Notes: a model not told the origin generated them from the sequence alone. Counted from the stretch's first letter, positions 1 to 7,833 are shown. The stretch: DNA of 64,000 nucleotides from Bradyrhizobium manausense (GCF_001440035.1 NZ_LJYG01000112.1:255791-319790); one strand, 5' to 3'. Made by a program: numbers and translations.

Positions 1-372
1 GATGGGCAGACGGAAGTCGTGCGCCATCTCCTCCGCCATCAAGGGCTTTGCCGAGATCGACGCATCCGCCGAGCCGCCGCGCACGGTGAAGTCGTCGCCG
101 ACCACCACGACGGTCCGGCCGTCGACACGCGCGCGGCCGAACACGCAGTTCGCCGGCGTCACGGTCTTCAGCTCGCCTTTGGGATCGTACTCACCGATGC
201 CGGAGACGGCACCGATCTCGTGGAAGCTACCCTTGTCGATCAGTCTGTCGATGCGTTCCCGAACTGTCAGCCGGCCCTGGTCATGCTGTCGCTTGACCTT
301 GTCAACGCCGCCCATCTCCCGCGCGAAAGCTTCGCGCCGGGCGAGCTCGTCGAGTTCCGGCTTCCAGTTCAT
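1..372 (-). CDS. Acyl-CoA carboxylase carboxyltransferase subunit (N-terminal part, cut by window edge)
   Basis: The first 124 codons of a carboxyltransferase of the propionyl/methylcrotonyl-CoA carboxylase beta family; the gene runs off the left edge. The start is the ATG whose complement is at 370-372. The visible part has the family's N-terminal pattern: a helical lead (MNWKPELDELARREAF), a GRLTVRERIDRL segment, a GSFHEIG segment and the core start VFGRARVDGRTVVVVGDDFTVRGGSADA. This subunit moves CO2 from carboxybiotin to an acyl-CoA. The divergent biotin-carrier gene at 1372 is its likely partner. The first 71 bases overlap the end of the upstream IclR gene, which suggests translational coupling and local control by that regulator. 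The acyl-CoA substrate cannot be read from this fragment. Confidence 0.85.
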   Translation of the reverse strand, partial: MNWKPELDELARREAFAREMGGVDKVKRQHDQGRLTVRERIDRLIDKGSFHEIGAVSGIGEYDPKGELKTVTPANCVFGRARVDGRTVVVVGDDFTVRGGSADASISAKPLMAEEMAHDFRLPI

Positions 373-1276
373 TCACTCCCTCCGAACTCATCGGCTTGTT
401 ATTGTTATGCACTGATATTGCGACCGGCTTGCGCGAGATGCGGTTGTTGAAGGCATCGCCTTCGGCGCCTTCCATCAGGCTGCCGAGCGAGCGGCCGAGC
501 GCCAGCATCAGCGGCGCGACCTCGGCATCCAGGCGCTGCTCGTCATACATCGCCGACAGAAGCCCGATCGTGACGACCACGAAGGTCTGGTACTGCGGCG
601 ACCAGATCGGTACCGCCAGGCCGTTGATGTGCGGGCTCCACAGCCCGCAGGCCGTGACATAGCCGCGCTCGCGCAGCGACTGCCTGTTGGCCTCGATGCG
701 GGGCCGCAGGATCTTTGCAGCCTCCGGCGCTTCGCGCTCCATGTCGTTGATGAAGGCATCGCCGACCTGCGGCGCCAGGGCCGCGGTGTAGGCCGCGCCC
801 GCCGCGGTCGAGGCCATCGAGATGCGGCTGCCGGTGCCCTCGTGCAGGCCGAGCGCAGAAGGCGAGCGTGCAAACTGGAGATAGACCAGATGGAAGCGAT
901 CGGGCACGACGAAGCCGACGGTGCCGGGCAGCTGCTCGGCGACTTCCTGAAGCCGCTGGCGGATCATGCTGCGCAGCTGCGCGCCCTTCATCATCGAGGC
1001 GCTCATCGCCACGGCGCTCGGACCGATTCGGTATTTCTGATCGCGCGGCAGATAGACGAGCTGCCCCATGCGCGTCAGCGTGTGCGTGAGCCGCGACACC
1101 GTCGAGCGCGGCAGGCCGCAGCGATTCGAAATTTCGAGATTGCCGAGCCGCGCCTCGTGGCCCTCGAAGCATCGCAACACGTCGAACGCGCGCGACACCA
1201 CCTGGATGACATCCCCCTCACCGGCATCGCCAGCGAGCGCACCTTGCCTGCTTAACCGCTCCGAACGTCGTCCCAT
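302..1276 (-). CDS. IclR-family transcriptional regulator
   Basis: 324 residues. A winged helix-turn-helix covers about residues 25-85 (VVSRAFDVLRCFEG, then NRCGLPRSTVSRLTHTL). The C-terminal IclR effector domain follows, with the typical RERGYVTACG and GLAVPIW segments. IclR proteins bind as dimers or tetramers, and a small acid or acyl-CoA usually controls binding. It is transcribed into the carboxyltransferase gene and diverges from the biotin carrier gene, so it probably controls both. The protein is about 50 residues longer than most IclR proteins. The extra C-terminal tail, from about residue 285, is Arg-rich and its last part is encoded in the overlap with the next gene. The start is the ATG ending at 1276. 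Confidence 0.88.
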   Translation of the reverse strand: MGRRSERLSRQGALAGDAGEGDVIQVVSRAFDVLRCFEGHEARLGNLEISNRCGLPRSTVSRLTHTLTRMGQLVYLPRDQKYRIGPSAVAMSASMMKGAQLRSMIRQRLQEVAEQLPGTVGFVVPDRFHLVYLQFARSPSALGLHEGTGSRISMASTAAGAAYTAALAPQVGDAFINDMEREAPEAAKILRPRIEANRQSLRERGYVTACGLWSPHINGLAVPIWSPQYQTFVVVTIGLLSAMYDEQRLDAEVAPLMLALGRSLGSLMEGAEGDAFNNRISRKPVAISVHNNNKPMSSEGVNELEAGTRRARPARSFRAGDGRR

Positions 1277-1371
1277 GATCCCTACCGTTTGTTCCGCTCT
1301 GCGGAATTAAATTCCACTTTGTGAACGACGCTACCTCAGGCATTTTGCCACGACAACAAAAAGGCGATGGC

Positions 1372-1632
1372 ATGCCAGAAATTAAGATCGTCATGGAGGT
1401 CGCCGGCCGCATCTGCGCAACTCCCGTGCAAGTTGGAGGAACTGTCGCCGATGGCGAGGACGTTGTGGTCGTCGAAGCCATGAAGATGGAGATACCGGTG
1501 CAATCGCCTGCATCGGGCACGCTGACATCATTGCTCGTGAAGATCGATGATCTCGTTGCCGAGGGACAGGCGATCGCGATCGTCGTGAGCTGCGCGCGCG
1601 CCATCGGCGGCTTGTCGGCCACGACAATCTGA
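1372..1632 (+). CDS. Biotin/lipoyl attachment (biotin carboxyl carrier) protein
   Basis: 86 residues from the ATG at 1372 (MPEIKIVMEVAG). A longer in-frame GTG at 1321 adds only 17 unconserved residues. The fold is a single biotinyl domain with the attachment motif EAMKMEIPV; the Lys in the middle is the biotinylation site. The Ala-Met-Lys-Met hairpin and the later SPASGTLTSLLVKIDDLVAEGQAI strand pattern are typical. As a stand-alone carrier it should serve a split acyl-CoA carboxylase whose transferase subunit is encoded divergently at 1-372. The last 10 residues look non-conserved. Confidence 0.88.
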   Translation: MPEIKIVMEVAGRICATPVQVGGTVADGEDVVVVEAMKMEIPVQSPASGTLTSLLVKIDDLVAEGQAIAIVVSCARAIGGLSATTI

Positions 1633-1704
1633 AACAGATGATATCGGAAGGGCGCGTGGAGTCTTGCGTTCGGGCGTCACCACGAGACCGGACGGGTTGC
1701 GCAT

Positions 1705-3579
1705 ATGCTTAATGCGTTGCACAAGGGAGCGATGATAGCGCAACCGTTGCACGCCTCCGCCTGGACCCGCTCGAAGCCGCCGCTGCTGCGGTTTCTCGAC
1801 ACATGCCTCAATGAATTCTCCGCGGAGACTGCAGGCCATGTCGCAGATTATATTCCCGAACTGAGCAAAGCCGATCCTGCCTATTTTGGCATCAGCCTCG
1901 CCACGCTTGACGGTCATGTCTACGAGGTGGGCGACTCCCGGGTGCCCTTCACCATCCAGTCGATGTCCAAGCCGTTCGTGTTCGCTTTGGCGCTGGATCT
2001 TTTGGGCGCGGGCAAGGTCGAGGGGGCGATCGGCGTCGAACCCTCGGGCGATCCCTTCAACTCGATCCGGCTCAACGCGGAAAACCATCCGTTCAATCCG
2101 ATGGTGAATGCCGGCGCGATCGCCTGCACGGGGCTGATCTACGACAGTAAGGGATCTGAGGCCTTTGAGCAGATCCGGCTTGCGCTCAGCCGCTTTGCCG
2201 GGCGCGAACTCGCCGTCGACGAGGCGGTTTACTCCTCGGAGAGCCAGACCGGCGACCGCAATCGCGCCATCGGCTATCTGCTCAAGACCAATGCGGTGAT
2301 CTCGGACAATGTCGCTGAAGTCCTCGACGTCTATTTCCGCCAATGCGCCGTGCTGGTCACCGCGCGCGACATCGCAGTGATGGCGGCGACGCTCGCCAAT
2401 CGCGGCGTCAATCCGGTGACGGGCGAACAGGTGCTGACGCCGTATGCGATTTCGCGCACGCTGTCGGTGATGACGTCGTCGGGCATGTATGATTATGCCG
2501 GCGAGTGGATCTACCGGATCGGCATCCCCGCCAAGAGCGGCGTCGGCGGCGGCATTCTGGCCGCGCTCCCGGCCCGTCTCGGGCTCGGCAGCTATTCGCC
2601 AAAGCTCGACAAGCACGGCAACAGCGTGCGCGGCATCAAGGTCTGCGAGGCGCTGTCCTCGCATTACGACCTGCACATGCTCAACCGCAGCGATGACGCC
2701 CGCAACGCCGTGATCGCCGACTACGATATCGGCAAGAGCCCGTCACGCCGCGTCCGCCGCCAGCAGGAGCGCGACATCCTTGCCGCGCACGAGCAGGCCG
2801 TGCGCGTGATCGAGCTGGTCGGCGTGCTGTCGCTGTCGGCCGTCGACTATGTCTCGCGGCGGCTCGCCGGGCGACCGCGACCGCAAATCGTCGTGTTCGA
2901 CCTGCACCGCGTCACCTCGACGACGCGCGCCGGCGCGCGGCTGATCGCCGAGGCTTTCGAGGAGCTGGCCGCGCTCGATGTCACCGTGGTGATTTCAGGC
3001 GTTCGTCGCGCCTCCAGGGAATGGGACACATTGCGGGAGTGGACCGCGGAGCTGAAGAACGTCCGCGACTTCTATTTGCTCGACACGGCGATCGAATGGG
3101 CGGAAGACCAGATCGTCTATCGCTACGGCGGCTCGATCGATTTTCACGAGACCACCGAGCTGTCCGAACAGCCGCTGCTCGACGGCCTCAGCGCGGAAGA
3201 GCTGACCGATCTCGCCTCGATCTGCACCATCAGGACCTATCAGTCCGGCGCAAAGATCGTCACGACGGGCGATCCGGCCGATGCGCTGTTCTTCCTGCGC
3301 AGCGGCGCGGTGCATGTCACCCTGCCCGACGGCGTGCGCCTGGCGACGCTGACCGCCGGCATGGCCTTCGGCGAGATGGCCCTGATCGAGACCGCCCGCA
3401 CCGCCGACGTGTTCGCGGATATGGCAGCGACTGCGTTCGAAGTGCCGCTGAAGGACTTTGAGCGCTTTCGCAGGCAGCATCCGCGTGCCTCGGAGCGCAT
3501 CATGCGCAACCTGGCGCAGCTGCTCGCCGATCGCCTGATCGTCGCCAACACCAAGGTGGATATTCTGACTTCGACGTGA
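1705..3579 (+). CDS. glsA: Glutaminase fused to STAS and cyclic-nucleotide-binding domains
   Basis: 624 residues, twice the length of a plain bacterial glutaminase (about 310). Residues 25-330 are a serine-dependent glutaminase (L-glutamine to L-glutamate and ammonia). The S-x-x-K pair lies in QSMSKPF (Ser86, Lys89), followed by NPMVNAGAI, the SESQTGDRNRAIGYLL segment and KSGVGGG. Residues about 355-470 look like a STAS domain (VGVLSLSAVDYVSRRL, then IVVFDLHRVTSTTRAGARLI). Residues about 485-605 are a CNBD/CRP-type cradle (YQSGAKIVTTGDPADALFFLRSG, then FGEMALIE). Fusions of this kind are known in bacteria but the ligand is not settled. Because the CNBD is C-terminal it may tie nitrogen release to a nucleotide signal. 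A second in-frame ATG at 1732 is an alternative start. Confidence 0.9.
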   Translation: MLNALHKGAMIAQPLHASAWTRSKPPLLRFLDTCLNEFSAETAGHVADYIPELSKADPAYFGISLATLDGHVYEVGDSRVPFTIQSMSKPFVFALALDLLGAGKVEGAIGVEPSGDPFNSIRLNAENHPFNPMVNAGAIACTGLIYDSKGSEAFEQIRLALSRFAGRELAVDEAVYSSESQTGDRNRAIGYLLKTNAVISDNVAEVLDVYFRQCAVLVTARDIAVMAATLANRGVNPVTGEQVLTPYAISRTLSVMTSSGMYDYAGEWIYRIGIPAKSGVGGGILAALPARLGLGSYSPKLDKHGNSVRGIKVCEALSSHYDLHMLNRSDDARNAVIADYDIGKSPSRRVRRQQERDILAAHEQAVRVIELVGVLSLSAVDYVSRRLAGRPRPQIVVFDLHRVTSTTRAGARLIAEAFEELAALDVTVVISGVRRASREWDTLREWTAELKNVRDFYLLDTAIEWAEDQIVYRYGGSIDFHETTELSEQPLLDGLSAEELTDLASICTIRTYQSGAKIVTTGDPADALFFLRSGAVHVTLPDGVRLATLTAGMAFGEMALIETARTADVFADMAATAFEVPLKDFERFRRQHPRASERIMRNLAQLLADRLIVANTKVDILTST

Positions 3580-3590
3580 GCACAGTCTTC

Positions 3591-3613
3591 ACCTCTCCCC
3601 GTCGGGGAGAGGT
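3591..3613. terminator. Perfect hairpin between convergent genes (possible bidirectional terminator)
   Basis: ACCTCTCCCC, a 3-base loop, then GGGGAGAGGT: a perfect 10-bp stem located between the end of the glutaminase gene and the end of the convergent MazG-like gene. No long U-tract follows on either strand, so it may be a repeat of the CTCTCCCC/GGGGAGAG type common in rhizobia that also serves as a transcription barrier. Confidence 0.5.
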
Positions 3614-3618
3614 CGGGT

Positions 3619-3921
3619 TCAGCGGCTCGCTGCCTCGCTGATGCGTCGCTTGATCTTGGCGGCGCTGGCCTTGAGCAATTCGGACGGCTGCTGGCCGGTC
3701 GCGGCGCACAGGCAGGCCCAGTAGTAGATAACGTCGCCGAGCTCTTCGACGAGACCCGCCTTGTCGAGCCAGTCGTCACGCAGGAGTTTCTTGATGTGCT
3801 CGGCGACTTCGCCCGCTTCGCCGGCAAGGCCCAACCCGAGATAGGACAGCCGCTCGTTCGAGGGATGCTCGTCGACTTTCGCAATGGTTGCAGCCCAGGC
3901 CGCATATTCATCGATCGTCAT
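3619..3921 (-). CDS. MazG-like nucleotide pyrophosphohydrolase
   Basis: 100 residues from the ATG ending at 3921 (MTIDEYAAWA), chosen because GGGGG lies 6 bases upstream; two more in-frame ATGs precede it. The MazG/all-alpha NTP-PPase metal motifs are visible: GLAGEAGEVAEHIKK, with the E-x-x-E pair, and about 25 residues later EELGDVIYYWACL, with E-x-x-D. Such small single-domain enzymes hydrolyse non-canonical or surplus (d)NTPs to monophosphates and act as dimers or tetramers. It is convergent to the glutaminase gene and 26 bases upstream of it on the same strand ends the AhpD-like gene, so the two may be cotranscribed. Confidence 0.85.
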   Translation of the reverse strand: MTIDEYAAWAATIAKVDEHPSNERLSYLGLGLAGEAGEVAEHIKKLLRDDWLDKAGLVEELGDVIYYWACLCAATGQQPSELLKASAAKIKRRISEAASR

Positions 3922-3947
3922 GACCATCCCCCGCATCTCGCCTCTGA

Positions 3948-4475
3948 TCAGCCCACCACTTCGGTGACGGGCTGGAGATCGATCTCAAACGTCTCCAAAA
4001 ACTTTGACGTCATGATGTAGAATCCGACCGAGAGCTGCAACTCGACCAGTGCGGCCGGCGTCAGCTTCGCGGCGATTGCCCTGAAGGTCGCATCGGTCGG
4101 CTTCTTCAGCTTGACGATGTCGTCGGTGAAGGCGAGCGCGGCGCGCTGCGTCTCATCGAAACAGTCGGCGGCCTGCCAGTTCTCCAGCGCCTCGTTCTGC
4201 GCGTCGGTGACGCCGACATTCTTGCCGATGCGCTTGTGCGCGATGATCTCGTACGGCGCCTCGCACAGAATGCCGGTGCGCGTGATCGCAAGCTCGCGCA
4301 GAACAGGATCGAGTTCGCCCTTGTGCCTGATGGCGCCGCCGAGCCGGCAATACTGCTCAAAATAGCTCGGCGAATGCGCCATCATGCGGAAAATATTGGC
4401 GTTGCGGTTTTTGTCGAGGATTTCGCGGGTGCGGTCGGACGCCTTGGACGGATCGCTGTAGTCGATACGGGCCAT
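3948..4475 (-). CDS. Carboxymuconolactone decarboxylase/AhpD-fold protein
   Basis: 175 residues with the all-helical AhpD-like fold: an N-terminal FRMMAHSPSYFEQYCRLGGAI helix, LRELAITRTGILCEAPYEIIAHKRIGKNVG, then a C-terminal VELQLSVGFYIMTSKFLETFEIDL helix. Peroxidase members of the family use a CxxC(x3)H motif. Here only one Cys is in the motif, with Ala-Pro-Tyr where the second Cys would be, so disulfide peroxidase activity is unlikely and a decarboxylase or lactonase-like role is possible. AAGG lies 6-9 bases upstream of the start. The function cannot be named from sequence. Confidence 0.8.
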   Translation of the reverse strand: MARIDYSDPSKASDRTREILDKNRNANIFRMMAHSPSYFEQYCRLGGAIRHKGELDPVLRELAITRTGILCEAPYEIIAHKRIGKNVGVTDAQNEALENWQAADCFDETQRAALAFTDDIVKLKKPTDATFRAIAAKLTPAALVELQLSVGFYIMTSKFLETFEIDLQPVTEVVG

Positions 4476-4747
4476 GATTTACCTTGGGTTTTTCCTGACG
4501 CCTTTGAGGCTTATTGTCGTTACCGGAATAAGTTCCCAAAAACTCTATTCGCAGCCCGACGCAGGAGCAACATTATCGAGTCAAATTGCCGCCGCATTGC
4601 TGATCGACCTTGGCACAGTCGATATTCGCTGCGTGGGGACTTAATCGCGGTGAATACTCGAGTGGGGTGTTCCGAGTAAAAGCAATTGGCCGTCTGCGCG
4701 CTTAGCACGCAATGATGAGTCATGCCCAAGTCTAGGGAGAAAACGGC

Positions 4748-4849
4748 ATGAAGGAAGCCTCCAAGGGGGCAGCCTCGGAAGCGCTCGCGCATATGCTGGC
4801 GGTGATGGCGATGCTCGTCGTCGCCAGCATCTTGTTCTACGCGCGCTGA
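4748..4849 (+). CDS. 33-residue single-pass membrane micropeptide
   Basis: A very short frame with strong translation signals: AGGGAGA lies 7 bases upstream of the ATG at 4748 and the frame ends with TGA at 4847-4849. The peptide has a short polar N-terminus (MKEASKGAASEALAHM) followed by a hydrophobic stretch of about 15 residues (LAVMAMLVVASILFY) and an Arg at the end, so it should sit in the inner membrane as one helix. It stands alone, downstream of the divergent AhpD-like gene, and is followed by a palindromic repeat at 4869. No function is recognised; coding is inferred from the ribosome site and the composition only. Confidence 0.5.
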   Translation: MKEASKGAASEALAHMLAVMAMLVVASILFYAR

Positions 4850-4868
4850 GTTCGAGTTCTACAGTTTT

Positions 4869-4972
4869 CGTCATTCCGGAGTGGCCGTCGGGACCGCGCA
4901 AAGCGCGGCCCCGGCAGGCCAGGCCCAGAATTCCCGTTCCAGGCTCGGTCCCACGACCGCCCCCGAATGACG
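4869..4972. repeat. Intergenic palindromic repeat, copy A (divergent)
   Basis: Starts CGTCATTCCGGAGTGG and ends CCCCCGAATGACG, so the ends are inverted copies of each other. Inside lie shorter hairpins such as CCGCGCAAAGCGCGG. It belongs with the copies at 6524, 19848 and 57516 but is the most degraded. Confidence 0.7.
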
Positions 4973-5017
4973 AAATTCCCTCGTGCGCTCCATCCGGGCT
5001 ACAGCATCCCAATCCCA

Positions 5018-5377
5018 CTATTTCTCTTTGGCGAAGTACGGCACGAGCTGACCGGCAAACGGCCTGAAGCTCGCCGTGACCGCATCGCCGATGGCCAATC
5101 CGTTATCGCCATGGGCCATCATCCGAAATCCTTCGGCGCAATCGACGAGGAGGATGTTGTAGGGTACGTGCGCGCGCGTCTCGGGCGTGGCGGCGCGGCA
5201 GACCAGAGAGGTTGCGTAGACCCTGCCCTTGCCGCTGGCGCGCGCCTCGCGCAGACCTGCGGCTCCACACGCGGCGCAGAAAGCGCGGTGGAAATACTGG
5301 ACACGACCGCACGCGGCGCAGGCCTGGTAGGTAATGGCCTCTTCGCCCCTGGTCCAATCAGCTAAGCGCTCGCTCAT
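5018..5377 (-). CDS. DUF35 Zn-ribbon/OB-fold acyl-CoA-associated protein
   Basis: 119 residues. The N-terminal rubredoxin-like Zn ribbon has two C-x2-C knuckles (CAACG and CAACG, 15 residues apart) and is followed by an OB-fold domain (GRVYATSLVCRA to VPYNILLVDCAEGFRMMAHG). DUF35 proteins do not catalyse on their own; they form complexes with thiolase-like enzymes and gate the acyl-CoA site, as in ChsH2-Ltp2 of steroid side-chain breakdown and BbsA-BbsB of toluene breakdown. The start overlaps the stop of the upstream thiolase-like gene by four bases (ATGA, 5374-5377), so the two are translationally coupled and very probably form one complex. Confidence 0.88.
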   Translation of the reverse strand: MSERLADWTRGEEAITYQACAACGRVQYFHRAFCAACGAAGLREARASGKGRVYATSLVCRAATPETRAHVPYNILLVDCAEGFRMMAHGDNGLAIGDAVTASFRPFAGQLVPYFAKEK

Positions 5378-6510
5378 CGCACTTGCTCCAGAAACATGCT
5401 GACATGGGACGACAGCACGCCGCCGTCGCCGTGCAGCAGCGCAATCGAGGCGTCACGCACCTGGCGATTCGCTGCCCGGCCCGTCATCTGCAAATGCGCC
5501 TCGACCAGATGCGCCATGGCGCCGCCGACGCCGCAATGGCCGTAGCTGAGCAGGCCACCATGCGTGTTGAGCGGCATCTCGCCGTCGCGGCCGAAATGCC
5601 CCGATCGCACGCGCGCAGCCGCCTCGCCTCGTCCGGCAAGGCCAAGGTCTTCCAGCAGCATGGCCAGCGTGATGGTGAAACTGTCGTAGATCGCGGCGTA
5701 ACGCACGTCTGATATTGCCAGCCCCGTAGCCTCCTTCGCGCGCGCGATGGAGATTTCGGCGCCGAGCTCGCTTAAGCCGGGTGCGGCGGTGACGTGCTGA
5801 TGCGTATGCGCCTGCGCGCAGCCGCGGATCCGCACGCCCGCCTCGCCGGTTCGCTCCCGGCTGATCACAAACGCAGCGCCGCCGTCGGACACCGGGCAGC
5901 AATCCAGCAGCTTTAACGGCATCGCCACTGGCTTGGAGGCCATGACATCGGCCACCGTGATGGGATCGCGGAATTGCGCCCCAGGATGGGTGCAGGCGTG
6001 CGCACGCATCAGCACGGCGAATTCGGCAAGGTCTTCTTCGGTCACGCCGTATTCGTGCATGTACCTGCTGGCAACGAGGCCGTAATAGGCGGGGATGGTC
6101 GGACCGAGCGGCACCTCGTAGTCGGGGTGGCCGACCTGCGCCAGCGCCTGGATCGAGGCATCGCGGCTCTGCCCGGTCAGGCGGTTCTCGCCGGCGACGA
6201 CGAGCACATTGCGGCAGACACCTGATACGACGAGGTGATGGGCTAGCATGGTCATCGCAAGGCCCGTCGCGCCGCCGACCTGCACGGCATGGGCGTAAGA
6301 CGGCCGGATGCCAAAATGCTCGGCGAAAACAGTCGCCAGCATGATGTGCGGCGAGACGGTGGAATAGCCGCAGAGGATGCCGTCGATCTCGGCGCGCTTG
6401 AGGCCGGCGTCGTCGAGCGCGGCTCGCGCCGCCTCGCTCATCAGGTCGAGCGAGGACGAGCCTTCGTGCTTGCCGAAAGACGTGAGGCCAACGCCGGCGA
6501 TGAAGCTCAT
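5374..6510 (-). CDS. Thiolase-like protein lacking the nucleophilic Cys (Ltp2/lipid-transfer type)
   Basis: 378 residues with the thiolase fold (LTSFGKHEG start, SDGGAAFVISRERTG middle, GHCGVGGAMAHLVEAHLQMTGRA end). At the place of the nucleophilic Cys (ENACATG in true thiolases) it reads VQVGGATG, so Gly80 replaces Cys; the C-terminal active-site His of GHCG is kept. Homologues of this kind that pair with a DUF35 protein include the retro-aldolases Ltp2 and DitF-like enzymes, which cleave beta-hydroxyacyl-CoA esters without acyl-enzyme formation. The coupled DUF35 gene at 5018 supports that reading; a plain thiolysis role is unlikely. The substrate is unknown. It lies in a minus-strand acyl-CoA cluster with a CoA-transferase and a true thiolase. 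Confidence 0.85.
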   Translation of the reverse strand: MSFIAGVGLTSFGKHEGSSSLDLMSEAARAALDDAGLKRAEIDGILCGYSTVSPHIMLATVFAEHFGIRPSYAHAVQVGGATGLAMTMLAHHLVVSGVCRNVLVVAGENRLTGQSRDASIQALAQVGHPDYEVPLGPTIPAYYGLVASRYMHEYGVTEEDLAEFAVLMRAHACTHPGAQFRDPITVADVMASKPVAMPLKLLDCCPVSDGGAAFVISRERTGEAGVRIRGCAQAHTHQHVTAAPGLSELGAEISIARAKEATGLAISDVRYAAIYDSFTITLAMLLEDLGLAGRGEAAARVRSGHFGRDGEMPLNTHGGLLSYGHCGVGGAMAHLVEAHLQMTGRAANRQVRDASIALLHGDGGVLSSHVSMFLEQVR

Positions 6511-6523
6511 GGCGCGCCCCCAT

Positions 6524-6603
6524 CGTCATTCCGGGGCGGTCCGAAGGACCGAACCCGGAATCGCGAGATTCCGGGTTCTCGCTTCGCGAGCCCCGGAATG
6601 ACG
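6524..6603. repeat. Intergenic palindromic repeat, copy B (short form)
   Basis: An 80-bp nearly symmetrical element, from CGTCATTCCGGGGC to GCCCCGGAATGACG. The inner arms are also inverted (GGTCCGAAGGACC, then AACCCGGAATC/GATTCCGGGTT). It lies between the thiolase-like gene and the CoA-transferase gene and could fold as a long stem in the mRNA. Confidence 0.85.
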
Positions 6604-6633
6604 GCGGAGAGAGCTTTCGCCATATCCCCTCCC

Positions 6634-7833
6634 CTACTCCGGTGCCGCGCGTGTGACGCCATCGCGGACCATGGCGGCGATCTCTCCCTCGGAGTAGCCG
6701 ATCTCGCGCAGGATCTGCGCGCCATGCTCGTTGAGGCGTGGCGCCAGCCGCACCGGCTCGGCCGCGGTCTCCGACCAGCTCGCCGTCACCTTCATGCTGC
6801 GGATCGGGCCTTCGGTCGGATGGTTGACGACGGGGAAGAAACCGGTCGCTTCGAGATGCTCGTCGTGCAGGATCGATGCGAGGTCGTGCATCGGCATGAC
6901 GGGCACATCGGCCCTGGTCAGCAGCTCGATCCATTCAGCCGTGCTGCGCGTCTCAAAGATGCGGGCGAGCTCGGCATAGACGACATCGATATTGGCCGCG
7001 CGCCCCGCGAAGGTCGCGAATTTGGGATCAGTGCGCAGGTCATCGCGCCCGGTCGCCTTGAAGAAATTCTCCCACTGCTTGTCGTTGTAGACGATGACGC
7101 TGAGATAACCGTCCGAGGTCTTGTACGGCCTGCGGTCGCGCGAGAGGTGGCGGGCATAGCCGCCCTTGTCGAGCGGCGGCTCGTAAGTCAGCCCGCCCAT
7201 GTGATCGCCCATGACGAAGCCGGCCATGGTCTCGAACATCGGGATGTCCAGACGCTGGCCGTGGCCGGTACGGTCGCGATGCACGAGGCTGGCACAGATC
7301 GCGCCGACGGCGGTGAGGCCGACGATGCGATCGACCAGCGCGTTCGGCACGTAGCGCGGCACGCCGTCGCCGGTCTGCGCCATCAAGGCCGGCAACGCGG
7401 TTGCGCCCTGGATCAGATCGTCATAGGCGGGTTTTGCCGCGTATGGCCCGTCCTGGCCGAAGCCGAACACACCGGCATAGACGAGCCGCGGATTGATCGC
7501 GGAGACGACGTCATAGCCGAGCTGCAGCCGCGCCATTGCCTGCGGTCGGACGTTGTAGACGAGAACGTCGGCATCCTTCAGCAACCGCAGCACGGCCTCG
7601 CGGCCAGCGGGCTTCTTCAGGTCGAGGCAGATCGAACGCTTGCTGCGGTTGGTGTTGAGAAACACCGGGCCCATGCCGGCATGCCGCATCGGGCCGATCA
7701 GGCGGGTGACGTCGCCGTCGAGCGATTCCACCTTGATGACGTCGGCCCCGTAGTCGCCGAGCATCTGGGTCGCATAAGGTCCCATCAGCACGGTGGTCAT
7801 GTCGACGACCTTGATGCCCTTCAGCGGCCCCAT
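6634..7833 (-). CDS. Family III CoA-transferase (CaiB/BaiF)
   Basis: 399 residues, the usual length. It shows MGPLKGIKVVDMT at the N-terminus, LGDYGADVIKVES, LNTNRSKRSICLDLKKPAGR, VLVYNVRPQAMARLQLGYD and the C-terminal LNEHGAQILREIGYSEGEI tail, all standard for CaiB/BaiF enzymes. These move CoA between acyl groups through a mixed-anhydride on an Asp. The segment where that Asp sits reads RLDIPMFETM, with Glu201 in its place, as in a sub-branch of the family. Neighbouring thiolases suggest activation of a carboxylic acid before chain shortening. The acid is unknown. Confidence 0.88.
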   Translation of the reverse strand: MGPLKGIKVVDMTTVLMGPYATQMLGDYGADVIKVESLDGDVTRLIGPMRHAGMGPVFLNTNRSKRSICLDLKKPAGREAVLRLLKDADVLVYNVRPQAMARLQLGYDVVSAINPRLVYAGVFGFGQDGPYAAKPAYDDLIQGATALPALMAQTGDGVPRYVPNALVDRIVGLTAVGAICASLVHRDRTGHGQRLDIPMFETMAGFVMGDHMGGLTYEPPLDKGGYARHLSRDRRPYKTSDGYLSVIVYNDKQWENFFKATGRDDLRTDPKFATFAGRAANIDVVYAELARIFETRSTAEWIELLTRADVPVMPMHDLASILHDEHLEATGFFPVVNHPTEGPIRSMKVTASWSETAAEPVRLAPRLNEHGAQILREIGYSEGEIAAMVRDGVTRAAPE

